NCBI RefSeq assembly: GCF_000800455.1
Contig: NZ_CP007456.1
Location: 1,612,001-1,676,000 of the forward strand
Direction: 5' to 3'
Source of the DNA: Bifidobacterium catenulatum PV20-2
Lineage (GTDB): Bacteria; Actinomycetota; Actinomycetes; Actinomycetales; Bifidobacteriaceae
Length of the DNA: 64,000 nucleotides
Under the pieces are notes generated by a model. That model saw only the letters and a program-made list of their open reading frames with translations, made no database searches and was not told the DNA's origin. A program made the translations under genes and the position numbers. How positions within the stretch are numbered: the first letter of the stretch is position 1; each line of letters starts with the position of its first letter. This document shows, piece after piece, positions 44,551 through 52,729 of this stretch.

Positions 44551-45483
44551 GTGATGACACGCAAAACAACCACCACAGCAAAAAACAACCGCAAGCCCAA
44601 GAAAAACAACCAGCCAAGCCTCACCAAACTCCGTAACGCCTGGAAAAAAGCAAACACCCCAAAACGTATCCTCATAGTCGGCAAAACACTGATAGCCAGT
44701 ATCATCGCGCTCACGTTGATCGTTGGATTGGTGCGATTCGTCAGTTGGCGTGTGCAAGTGGATGAAGCGGTCGCATCGCAGGAACAATTGCAGACTAAAT
44801 ACGATTTCAATCCGGGCAACATCATTTCAGATGGTCTGTTCTTCAACGGGAACGCGTTGAGCGAGCAGCAGGTGAACGCCATCATCGAAAAACAGGGTGC
44901 CGCATGCAGCGGCGAGAAATGCTTGAAATCCATGACGTTTAGCACCGAATCGCAACCTGCCAACGAATACTGCGAAGCATATGAGGGAGAGCCGAACGAA
45001 AGCGCCGCGGAGATCATCTACAAGTCGGGAAAGGCATGCGACATCAGTCAAAAAGTGTTGCTCACCGTGCTGCAAAAGGAGCAGCACCTGCTTACCGCCA
45101 CCGATCCAAGCGACTTCCAATTCAAGTCGGCCATGGGATTAAGCTGCCCGGATGACGCGAACTGTGACCCGGAATATGCAGGTTTCTTCAAACAGGTGTA
45201 TGGCGCGGCGAAACGTTACCAGTATTACGTGCAACATGAGGATCGCTACGGATACCATGCGGGCACGCTCAACTATATTCAATACAATCCGGACGCCAGC
45301 TGCGGTGGCAGCAACGTGTACATCGAAAACAAGGCGACCGCACTGCTGTACATTTACACGCCTTATCAGCCGAATACAGCCGCATTGGATGCGGGAGTCG
45401 GCGAAGGCGACGCCTGTTCGACCTACGGCAATCGCAACTTCGCGATCATCTACAATTCAATGTTCGGTTCCCCACGCGGCTGA
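44551..45483 (+). CDS. Secreted lysozyme-like (actinobacterial 'hemagglutinin'-type) protein
   Basis: A 310-residue protein with a 45-residue Lys-rich cytoplasmic tail and one membrane anchor (LIASIIALTLIVGLVRFV). The extracytoplasmic domain contains KVLLTVLQKEQHLLTATDPS, SAMGLSCPDDANCDPEYAGFFKQVYGAAKRYQYY and KATALLYIYTPYQPNTAALD, ending CSTYGNRNFAIIYNSMFG. This pattern is shared by actinobacterial proteins often named hemagglutinin, whose LQKEQ Glu resembles a lysozyme-type catalytic residue. The function is probably muralytic, but the active site is not proven. The Cys residues fit several disulfides. Confidence 0.7.
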   Translation: MMTRKTTTTAKNNRKPKKNNQPSLTKLRNAWKKANTPKRILIVGKTLIASIIALTLIVGLVRFVSWRVQVDEAVASQEQLQTKYDFNPGNIISDGLFFNGNALSEQQVNAIIEKQGAACSGEKCLKSMTFSTESQPANEYCEAYEGEPNESAAEIIYKSGKACDISQKVLLTVLQKEQHLLTATDPSDFQFKSAMGLSCPDDANCDPEYAGFFKQVYGAAKRYQYYVQHEDRYGYHAGTLNYIQYNPDASCGGSNVYIENKATALLYIYTPYQPNTAALDAGVGEGDACSTYGNRNFAIIYNSMFGSPRG

Positions 45484-45510
45484 TCAGCAATCGTAAATGA
45501 AAATTTTCAA

Positions 45511-45568
45511 GCATACGAAAACCCGCTGTGCGATCATTTTCGGTCACTTCAGCGGGTTTTTCATATGC
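45511..45568. terminator. Bidirectional terminator between the lysozyme-like gene and glnA
   Basis: An 11-bp core stem (aaaacccgctg / cagcgggtttt, 45518-45528 and 45550-45560) is flanked by gcata / tatgc, which extends it. It ends with a T-run on the plus strand and an A-run at its 5' arm for the minus strand. Confidence 0.85.
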
Positions 45569-45590
45569 GATTCTCGATTATGGAAAGCCG

Positions 45591-46928
45591 TTACAGCTTC
45601 GGCAAGTACTTCTTCAGTTCGAACGGAGTGACCTGCTTGCGATACTCCTCCCATTCCTGACGCTTGTTGCGCAGGAAGTATTCGAACGCGTGCTCGCCGA
45701 GCACGCTGGCCACGAAGTCGGACTTCTCCATAACCTTCAACGCCTCGTCAAGAGACTCCGGCAGCGGCTGGATGCCCATGGCCTGCCGTTCCGCATCAGT
45801 AAGCTCCCAGACGTCATCGCTGGTCGGCTCGCCCAACTGCATCTGCTTGTCGATACCATCGAGCCCCGCGGCCAAAAGCACGGAGTATGCGAGGTACGGA
45901 TTGGCGACCGGATCGAGCGCACGGAATTCCATGCGGGCGGAATTGCCCTTGCCTGGCTTGTACTGCGGAATACGCAGCAACGCGGAACGGTTGTTGTGTC
46001 CCCAGCAAATGTAGCTTGGAGCCTCATTGCCGCCCCACAAGCGCTTGTAGGAGTTGACATACTGGTCGGTGACGGCGCAGATTTCAGCCGCATGGTACAG
46101 AATGCCGGCGGCGAACTGGCGTGCGGTGACGGACATGTTGAATTCCTGACCCGCCTCATAGAACGCGTTGGAGTCACCTTCGAACAGGCTTAAATGCGTG
46201 TGCATGCCGGAGCCCGGAGCGTCGGAAAGCGGTTTCGGCATGAAGCTGGCATGAATGCCGCGCTCCAGCGAAATCTCCTTGACGACGGTGCGGAAGGTCA
46301 TGATGTTGTCGGCCGTGGTAAGCGCGTCCGCATAACGCAGATCGATTTCGTTCTGGCCTGGACCCGCCTCATGGTGCGAGTATTCCACCGAGATGCCCAT
46401 CTGTTCGAGCATGTTGACGGTGGCGCGGCGGAAGTCCATGCCAGGGCTGCGCGGCACATGGTCGAAATAGCCGCCCTCATCGATTGGGGTTGGCGTCTGG
46501 GACCAATCATCCTGCCTTTCGAACAGATAGAATTCGATTTCCGGATGTACGTAGAAGGTGAAGCCCTTTTCCTTGGCTTTCGACAGAGCCTGCTTCAGCA
46601 CATGCCGCGGATCGCCCAACGACGGCTCGCCATCAGGGGTAAGCACGTCGCAGAACATGCGCGCGGTGCCCTGCGGGCCGCCACGCCACGGCAGAATCTG
46701 GAATGTCGACGGATCGGGTTTGACGATCATATCGTCTTCGGACACACGGGTGAGGCCTTCCACCGCGGAACCGTCGAATCCGAGCCCTTCCTCGAACGCA
46801 GCTTCCAATTCAGCCGGTGCGATAGCCACGGACTTCAATGTTCCCAACACATCCGTGAACCACAAACGAATGAAGCGCACGTCGCGTTCTTCGACTGTGC
46901 GCAAAGCAAACTCTTGCTGTTTATCCAT
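45591..46928 (-). CDS. glnA: Glutamine synthetase type I, GlnA2/alpha-like
   Basis: This 445-residue enzyme condenses glutamate and ammonia with ATP. Signatures visible are FTDVLGTLKSVAI (beta-grasp entry), FDGSAVEGLTRVSEDDM, the ATP-binding HEAGPGQNEIDLRYADALTTADN, FMPKPLSDAPGSGMHTHLSLF, and NRSALLRIP with RMEFRALDPVANPYLA. The adenylylation loop of the beta subtype has a Tyr in N-L-Y; here the region reads VWELTDAE, without it. So it should escape GlnE control and is closer to the alpha/GlnA2 group. I placed the start at ATG 46928, since the extension to 46952 is not conserved. It follows priA in the same direction, 112 bp away, and may be part of the his transcript. Confidence 0.93.
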   Translation of the reverse strand: MDKQQEFALRTVEERDVRFIRLWFTDVLGTLKSVAIAPAELEAAFEEGLGFDGSAVEGLTRVSEDDMIVKPDPSTFQILPWRGGPQGTARMFCDVLTPDGEPSLGDPRHVLKQALSKAKEKGFTFYVHPEIEFYLFERQDDWSQTPTPIDEGGYFDHVPRSPGMDFRRATVNMLEQMGISVEYSHHEAGPGQNEIDLRYADALTTADNIMTFRTVVKEISLERGIHASFMPKPLSDAPGSGMHTHLSLFEGDSNAFYEAGQEFNMSVTARQFAAGILYHAAEICAVTDQYVNSYKRLWGGNEAPSYICWGHNNRSALLRIPQYKPGKGNSARMEFRALDPVANPYLAYSVLLAAGLDGIDKQMQLGEPTSDDVWELTDAERQAMGIQPLPESLDEALKVMEKSDFVASVLGEHAFEYFLRNKRQEWEEYRKQVTPFELKKYLPKL

Positions 46929-47040
46929 AGTGCCCCATCGTTCCATGCGCATGTTACGAAAGTCGTTAACACGCGCCGCAATACGACGAGACCGTCCACG
47001 TTGTAGACGGTCCTATCATCATTGGCTTGTCGAACAATGT

Positions 47041-47766
47041 TCAGCGTGCGACTTCGAGCGCTTCTTCCAAGGTGAAAGCACGCGCATACAGCGACTTTCC
47101 GAGAATGGCGGAGTCCACGCCCAAATCGGCGAGCTCCTTGATGGCACGCAGGTCATCGAGCTTGGAAATACCGCCGGACGCGGTGACCTTCGCATCGGTA
47201 CGTTCCGCGACTTCACGCAGCAGGTCAATGTTCGGGCCGCTCATCATGCCGTCACGGGCCACGTCGGTGACCACGTAACGGGAACAGCCGACGGAATCCA
47301 GGAACGCCATGGTTTCGAACAGGTCGCCGCCTTCCTTCACCCATCCGCGTGCCGCGAGGGTATGGCCGCGCACATCAAGGCCGACTGCCACGCGATCACC
47401 GTACTTCTTGATGACGGAAGCGGTCCAATCCGGATTCTCAAGAGCGGCCGTGCCAATGTTCACACGGGCTGCCCCTGCTTCCAAGGCTGCATCGAGCGAT
47501 GCATCGTCACGCACACCGCCGGACATTTCAATATTGACCTTGTCGCCCAATTCCTTGACGATGGCACGCAGCTGGTCACGGTTGTTGCCTGTGCCGAACG
47601 CGGCGTCAAGATCGACCAGGTGAATCCATTCCGCACCGGACTCAACCCACGTGCGAGCGGCCTCCAACGGCGAACCGTAGTCGGTTTCCGAACCGGATTC
47701 ACCCTGACGCAGGCGAACAGCCTTGCCATCACGAACATCGACGGCGGGGAGCAATGTCAAAGACAT
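47041..47766 (-). CDS. priA: Phosphoribosyl isomerase (HisA/PriA)
   Basis: A 241-residue (beta/alpha)8-barrel enzyme for the fourth step of histidine synthesis (ProFAR isomerase). The first catalytic Asp is in [18 protein letters not shown] and the second in [19 protein letters not shown]. The sequence is of the actinobacterial PriA type ([43 protein letters not shown]), whose members can also isomerise PRA in tryptophan synthesis. Dual activity here is inferred from the sequence type only. It follows hisH in the his operon, 126 bp away. Confidence 0.93.
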   Translation of the reverse strand: MSLTLLPAVDVRDGKAVRLRQGESGSETDYGSPLEAARTWVESGAEWIHLVDLDAAFGTGNNRDQLRAIVKELGDKVNIEMSGGVRDDASLDAALEAGAARVNIGTAALENPDWTASVIKKYGDRVAVGLDVRGHTLAARGWVKEGGDLFETMAFLDSVGCSRYVVTDVARDGMMSGPNIDLLREVAERTDAKVTASGGISKLDDLRAIKELADLGVDSAILGKSLYARAFTLEEALEVAR

Positions 47767-47892
47767 ATCTGTACCTCTCTGTGATCAACCGATCGCCATT
47801 ACATGGCAATCGCAAGTATGTGCATCAAATAGGCGTGTATCAATCGTATATATGAAGTCATCGTCAAAACAGGCGATGACGGTCTCATATCA

Positions 47893-48540
47893 TCAGAATG
47901 TCGCAATCCAATTGCGCAGCAGCTGCGACCCCGCTTCGGCGGACTTTTCAGGGTGGAACTGCGTGGCGAACAGCGGACCGCGCTCGTAGGCCGCCACGAA
48001 ACGGCTGCGTCCGTACGTGCACCAGGTCACGCGCTCCTCGGCGTCACCGAAATCAAGCTGGTCTCCGGACGTGTCGGCGGGAGCGGCGCTCATCGCGGCG
48101 AAGGAATGCACGAAGTAGAAACGCTCGTTCTCCACGCCCTTCATGAGCACGGAACCTTCCGGCGCCTCGACGGTGTCCCATCCCATGTGAGGCACCACAT
48201 CGGCATCAAGCAGTTCCACGTCGCCCTTGACCAGACCAAGGCCCGGAGTGCCGGTGCCATGCTCCATACCACGTTCGAACATGATCTGCTCGCCCACGCA
48301 CACGCCGAGCACCGGTCGGCCGGCACGCAGACGATCCTTGATCACGGTGTCTCCGCCCACCGACTTGAGGCCTTCCATGCATGCACCGAAGGCACCCACG
48401 CCGGGCACTACCAGACCGTCGGCTTCCAAGGCCTGCCGATGGTCGGAAGTGAGGGTCACGTCAAGGTCGAGATTGGCCAGCGCACGAACCATGGAACGCA
48501 CGTTGCCGAAACCATAATCGAAAACCACCACGGAAGTCAT
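47893..48540 (-). CDS. hisH: Imidazole glycerol phosphate synthase, glutamine amidotransferase subunit
   Basis: This 215-residue class I glutamine amidotransferase releases ammonia from glutamine and channels it to HisF. The Cys nucleophile is in PVLGVCVGEQIMFERG (GVCVGEQ). The His-Glu pair is in FATQFHPEKSAEAG at the C-terminus. The oxyanion segment is GFGNVRSMVRAL near the N-terminus. The start is ATG 48540 (ggagaacgcc upstream), rather than the longer frame. hisF is not in the window. It lies 96 bp downstream of the unknown his-operon gene. Confidence 0.95.
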   Translation of the reverse strand: MTSVVVFDYGFGNVRSMVRALANLDLDVTLTSDHRQALEADGLVVPGVGAFGACMEGLKSVGGDTVIKDRLRAGRPVLGVCVGEQIMFERGMEHGTGTPGLGLVKGDVELLDADVVPHMGWDTVEAPEGSVLMKGVENERFYFVHSFAAMSAAPADTSGDQLDFGDAEERVTWCTYGRSRFVAAYERGPLFATQFHPEKSAEAGSQLLRNWIATF

Positions 48541-48636
48541 GGGCGTTCTCCTTCTTGTGTCATTTGTTGTTCTATGGCGTGAGTCGTCTTGTGTCGCATA
48601 ACGCATGTTCGGCAGGATGTCTCACGCTTGCCGTCG

Positions 48637-49392
48637 TTAACTGATGCTTGATGTGCCGCGTCCGAACCGCGTATGCTCGGCGATAATGCTCATTGCCGCA
48701 TCTCGATCGAGGTCGGCGGAATCGAAAATGGTCATATCCGCCTGTTCCAGCGCGTTCATATCGGTGATGCCAAGCATGAGATCCTCAACGAACGGCGCGG
48801 TGGAGGTGAATAGCACCGGCGGAGCGAAGGTTTTGCCCGCCTTGCCTTCCACGTACATCGTCGCTTCGAGCTTGTCCGCACGGTTGACGGCAAGAATCGC
48901 GGGCATGCCGGCAACGACGATCGTCATGTCTTTGACCGCCGCTTCCGGACCGTCTCCGTCGAGATTGCGCAGCACCGCGACAGCACCTTGCGCCGATCCT
49001 ATGCATTGCGCGGAAATATCGGACAATTCGCAGAATGCCGACAGCAATCGTGGCGAGGTCAGTCTGGTGATGATCACTGCCACTTTCGCGCGATTGCCAA
49101 GCAGTCCCTGCAGCTCGTCTTCGAATTTCAACGAATCCTCAGCCGCGTTGAGCATGTCGTCGATTCCCGAGGATTCGGAGGATTCCGCATTGTCGGAAGC
49201 TTCAGATGGCGGATTGTCCGCCCGCTCATCCTTGGTTGCTTCGGCATCTTTGAATTCCTGCTCGAAACCGGCCATAGCCGCTTCCAATTCCTCTTCGCTG
49301 AAATGCATGCCGTCAGCGTTAAGGTCACCAAAATCTTTTGATTCGTCGAATCCTTGGAAATCGTCGAAATCGTTATTTCGATCGTCGCTCAT
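48637..49392 (-). CDS. Unknown acidic protein inserted in the his operon
   Basis: A 251-residue protein of unknown function. The first 100 residues are acidic and low in complexity (DDRNNDFDDFQGFDES, then many Ser/Glu/Asp). The remainder is a folded alpha/beta-like domain: KVAVIITRLTSPRLLSAFCELSDISAQCI, then AVKDMTIVVAGMPAILAVNRADKLEATMYVEGKAGKTF. No membrane segment, signal peptide or known catalytic motif is seen. The ATG overlaps the hisB stop (TGATG), so translation is coupled to hisB. This coupling suggests a link to histidine metabolism or a regulator. I do not recognise the family. Confidence 0.8.
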   Translation of the reverse strand: MSDDRNNDFDDFQGFDESKDFGDLNADGMHFSEEELEAAMAGFEQEFKDAEATKDERADNPPSEASDNAESSESSGIDDMLNAAEDSLKFEDELQGLLGNRAKVAVIITRLTSPRLLSAFCELSDISAQCIGSAQGAVAVLRNLDGDGPEAAVKDMTIVVAGMPAILAVNRADKLEATMYVEGKAGKTFAPPVLFTSTAPFVEDLMLGITDMNALEQADMTIFDSADLDRDAAMSIIAEHTRFGRGTSSIS

Positions 49393-49991
49393 CACAGAGC
49401 GCCCTTCGTGCTCGGAATACCGTCGACACGCAGATCCGGCTCGATGGCGAAACGCAGCGCACGCGCCAAGGCCTTGAACTCGGCTTCGGCGATGTGGTGC
49501 GGATCGCGACCGGAAATCACCTGCAGATGCAGGCAGATTCCGGCATGCATCGCGATGGATTCCATAACGTGACGCACGAGCGAGCCAGTGAAATGTCCGC
49601 CGATCATGCAGTATTCGAAGCCTTCCGGCTCTCCGGTGCACACGCAGTACGGACGCCCGGAAATATCGACCACAGCCTTGGCGAGCGCCTCATCCAACGG
49701 CACGGTGGCGTCGGCGAAACGACGGATGCCGCGCTTGTCTCCCAATGCCTGCTTCAATGCTTCGCCGAACACGATGGCGATGTCTTCGACGGTGTGGTGC
49801 GCGTCGATGTCGGTGTCACCGGTGGCTTTGATGGTCAGGTCGATCAGCGAATGCTTGCCGAGTGCCGTCATCATATGGTTGTAGAACGGCACCGAAGTGT
49901 CGATGTCGGTTTTGCCTGTGCCGTCGAGATTCAGGCTCAGCTCGACTTTGGATTCGCTGGTTTCACGAACGATGGTTGCGGTACGCGCCAT
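49392..49991 (-). CDS. hisB: Imidazoleglycerol-phosphate dehydratase
   Basis: This 199-residue monofunctional enzyme dehydrates imidazole glycerol phosphate, the sixth step of histidine synthesis. The metal-binding signatures [19 protein letters not shown] and DISGRPYC are present, and a third His motif occurs near the end ([18 protein letters not shown]). The phosphatase half of enterobacterial HisB is absent, as expected in actinobacteria. It lies between hisC and the unknown gene, with a 59-bp gap after hisC. Confidence 0.97.
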   Translation of the reverse strand: MARTATIVRETSESKVELSLNLDGTGKTDIDTSVPFYNHMMTALGKHSLIDLTIKATGDTDIDAHHTVEDIAIVFGEALKQALGDKRGIRRFADATVPLDEALAKAVVDISGRPYCVCTGEPEGFEYCMIGGHFTGSLVRHVMESIAMHAGICLHLQVISGRDPHHIAEAEFKALARALRFAIEPDLRVDGIPSTKGAL

Positions 49992-50050
49992 GTTGCGACT
50001 CCTTTTGGAAAATGTTCGGTCCTGTTGTGTTGGTTCAATCCCGTATATGC

Positions 50051-51226
50051 TCAGTCTTGTTCCACAATACGCAACACTTCGACCAAGGCTTCACGGAAAC
50101 GCGCCATTTCCTCATCGGTGCCCATGCACACGCGCATCCAACCGTCGGGGCCGACGGTGCGGATGAGCACGCCACGCTTGAGCAATTCATCGAAGATGCG
50201 GTCGCGATTGTCGAAATGCCCGCCGAACAGAATGAAGTTTGACTGCGTTTCAGCCACTTCGAGCGGCTGACCCTTGTAGGTTTGTTCCTTGAGCCATGCT
50301 GCAGTCTGATTACGGGTGTCGCGCAGGTGTGCCACGCGGCTGAGCTGCTCGTCGGTATGTTCGAATGCGGCGAGGGCGGCTGCTTGGGTGACGGCCGACA
50401 GATGGTACGGCATGCGCACGATGCGTACGCAGTCGATGATGCCCTTGTTGGCAGCCAGGTAGCCGACTCGTGCGCCCGCGAAGGCGAACGCCTTGCTCAT
50501 GGTTCGGCTCACTGCGAGGTTCTCATACTCACCGATGAGTTCGAGCGCGGTGGGCGTGCCCGGATCACGGAATTCGATGTAGGCTTCGTCCACCACGACC
50601 ACCGGATGCACGCCTTCGGCGGCACCTTCGACTTCAGCGGTTTTGGCGGCTTCGAGCACGCGCTTGAGATCGTCCATCTTCAGCGGCGTGCCAGTCGGAT
50701 TGTTCGGGCTGGCAAGCACGATCATGGCCGGCTTGACGTCTTCGATGGCTTTGATGGTCGCGTCCACGTTCAGCGAGAAATCCTCGTTGCGGTGTGCAAG
50801 CTTCCACGTGGTGAACGTGTCGCGGGCGTATTCCGGATACATCGAATACGTCGGATCGCAGCTAAGCGCAATACGCCCTGGACCGCCGAAAGCTTGGAAC
50901 AGCTGAAGCATGATCTCGTTGGATCCGTTGGCACCCCACAGCTGGTCGACTTCCAGCTTGACGCCGGACTCGCGTTCGAGATAGTCGCAGAATGCCTGAC
51001 GCAACGCGATATGCTCACGATCCGGGTAACGGTTGAGAGTCGGGGCGATTTCCTTGACTCGCTGCGCGATGGTTTCGACCACTGCCGGTTCCGGCGCATA
51101 CGGATTCTCGTTGACGTTGAGGCATACAGGCACGTCCAATTGCGGCGCACCGTACGGCTCTTCGCCGATCAGATCGTTGCGCAGCGGAAGATATGCCGGA
51201 ATGGCGTTGCTGGAAGTCTCACTCAT
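50051..51226 (-). CDS. hisC: Histidinol-phosphate aminotransferase
   Basis: This 391-residue PLP-dependent class I/II aminotransferase makes histidinol phosphate from imidazole acetol phosphate. The N-terminal segment [17 protein letters not shown] and the PLP-Lys motif [23 protein letters not shown] are diagnostic. PANNPTGTP-type nucleotide contacts appear as [11 protein letters not shown]. Phosphate-binding and Arg residues at [22 protein letters not shown] close the sequence. Its ATG overlaps the hisD stop (ATGA). It is translated from the hisD message. Confidence 0.96.
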   Translation of the reverse strand: MSETSSNAIPAYLPLRNDLIGEEPYGAPQLDVPVCLNVNENPYAPEPAVVETIAQRVKEIAPTLNRYPDREHIALRQAFCDYLERESGVKLEVDQLWGANGSNEIMLQLFQAFGGPGRIALSCDPTYSMYPEYARDTFTTWKLAHRNEDFSLNVDATIKAIEDVKPAMIVLASPNNPTGTPLKMDDLKRVLEAAKTAEVEGAAEGVHPVVVVDEAYIEFRDPGTPTALELIGEYENLAVSRTMSKAFAFAGARVGYLAANKGIIDCVRIVRMPYHLSAVTQAAALAAFEHTDEQLSRVAHLRDTRNQTAAWLKEQTYKGQPLEVAETQSNFILFGGHFDNRDRIFDELLKRGVLIRTVGPDGWMRVCMGTDEEMARFREALVEVLRIVEQD

Positions 51227-52623
51227 CGAAGGCCTGCCTGCTCTTCCTGTTCCTTGATGGTTTCCTTGTTGTACGGATCGTCGATGAAGCGGCTTAGCAC
51301 GCTTTCGCCGTGTGCCGGCAGATCTTCGGAAACGGCGAAGGCGTTCACGCGAGCAGCGAGGGTCTTCAGACCCTGCTCGTCGTATTCGATGACTTCGACC
51401 GGCTTCATGAAGGTGTGCACGCCTAGGCCGGAAGCGAAACGTGCAGTGCCGGAGGTCGGCAACACGTGGTTGGAGCCGGACATGTAGTCGCCCAGCGGCA
51501 CCGGAGAGTACGGGCCACGGAAGATGGCACCGGCGTTGCGGATCTTGGCGATCACGGCATCCGGGTCGGCGGTCTGGACCTCAAGGTGTTCGGCGGCATA
51601 CGCGTTGGCCGCGTCGATGGACTGTTCGATGCCATCGGTAAGGATGATGCCGGACTGACGACCACGCAGCGACGTGTTCACACGCTCGGAATGCTCGGTG
51701 CGAGGCACGCGGTACTTGAGATCCTCCTGCACCTGTTCGGCAATCTCTTCGCTGTCGGTGATGAGCACGGAACCGGCGAGTTCGTCATGCTCGGCTTGGC
51801 CGATCAAATCGGCGGCCAGCCAGCTCGGGTTGGCACCCTTATCTGCGATGATGGCGATTTCGGTCGGTCCTGCCACAGCGTCGATACCGACAATGCCCGA
51901 CACCATGCGCTTGGCGGTAGCGACGAAAATGTTACCCGGACCGGTAATCTTGTCGACCGGATCGCACAGGATCTCGCCGTCCTGCGGTTCGGAACCCTTG
52001 GCGCCGTAGGCAAACATGGCCACGGCCTGAGCGCCGCCGACCGCATACACTTCATCAACGCCAAGAATGGCGCAGGTGGCGAGAATGGTCTTGTCAGGCA
52101 GACCGTCGGCATTGTTACGGCTCGGCGGGGTTGCGATGGCGAGGGATTCCACGCCGGCGGCCTGTGCCGGAACCACGTTCATGATGACGGAGCTCGGGTA
52201 GACGGCCTTGCCGCCAGGCACATACAGACCGACACGCTGCACCGGAATCCAACGTTCGGAAACGCGGGCGCCCTCAGCCAAATCGGTGTGGAACGGTGCC
52301 GGCACCTGGGAAGCGGACACGGCGCGGGAACGACGCACGGACTCTTCGATGGCGGCACGCACTTCCGGATCCAACTCGTCGACGGCGGCCTTCATGGCTT
52401 CCACCGGCACGCGCAGATTCTCCGGACGGATATGGTCAAATTTCTCTGCGAAGTCACGCAGGGCCGCAGCACCGCGGGCCTTCACATCGTCAAGAATGGG
52501 CTGCACGAGATCGGTCGCCTCGTTGGTGCCCATCTCGGCGCGAGGCATAGCCCCCAGCATTTCAGCTCGGGTCAGCTTCTTGCCACGCAGGTCAATGATT
52601 CGCATATAGTTTTCTTCGCTCAT
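51223..52623 (-). CDS. hisD: Histidinol dehydrogenase
   Basis: This zinc-dependent bifunctional dehydrogenase (466 residues) catalyses the last two steps of histidine synthesis. PGGKAVYPSSVIMNVVPAQ and VYAVGGAQAVAMFAYG mark the domain. The His/Glu pair that binds zinc lies in DLIGQAEHDELAGSVLITDSEE. The start is uncertain: ATG 52623 has gggg close to it, while ATG 52605 begins at the conserved MRIIDLRGKKL. It heads the his operon and follows dnaE by about 100 bp in the same direction. Confidence 0.95.
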   Translation of the reverse strand: MSEENYMRIIDLRGKKLTRAEMLGAMPRAEMGTNEATDLVQPILDDVKARGAAALRDFAEKFDHIRPENLRVPVEAMKAAVDELDPEVRAAIEESVRRSRAVSASQVPAPFHTDLAEGARVSERWIPVQRVGLYVPGGKAVYPSSVIMNVVPAQAAGVESLAIATPPSRNNADGLPDKTILATCAILGVDEVYAVGGAQAVAMFAYGAKGSEPQDGEILCDPVDKITGPGNIFVATAKRMVSGIVGIDAVAGPTEIAIIADKGANPSWLAADLIGQAEHDELAGSVLITDSEEIAEQVQEDLKYRVPRTEHSERVNTSLRGRQSGIILTDGIEQSIDAANAYAAEHLEVQTADPDAVIAKIRNAGAIFRGPYSPVPLGDYMSGSNHVLPTSGTARFASGLGVHTFMKPVEVIEYDEQGLKTLAARVNAFAVSEDLPAHGESVLSRFIDDPYNKETIKEQEEQAGLR

Positions 52624-52671
52624 AACGCCCCATGGTAACAACGTGATGTCACGAGAACGCCCGCGCGTCTC

Positions 52672-52707
52672 AAGTTCAGCCGCATAGTGAGATATTCGGC
52701 TGAACTT
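52672..52707. repeat. Inverted repeat between dnaE and hisD
   Basis: Arms aagttcagcc and ggctgaactt pair over 10 bp with a 16-nt loop. A third copy of gttcagcc lies at 52726, inside the dnaE end. It is a possible terminator, but no T-run follows. Confidence 0.4.
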
Positions 52708-52729
52708 TCGGCATCATCCCCACGACCGT

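Noticed and set aside
51466..52638. 390-codon ORF opposite hisD
   Set aside because: Shadow of hisD, which carries the zinc and NAD motifs.
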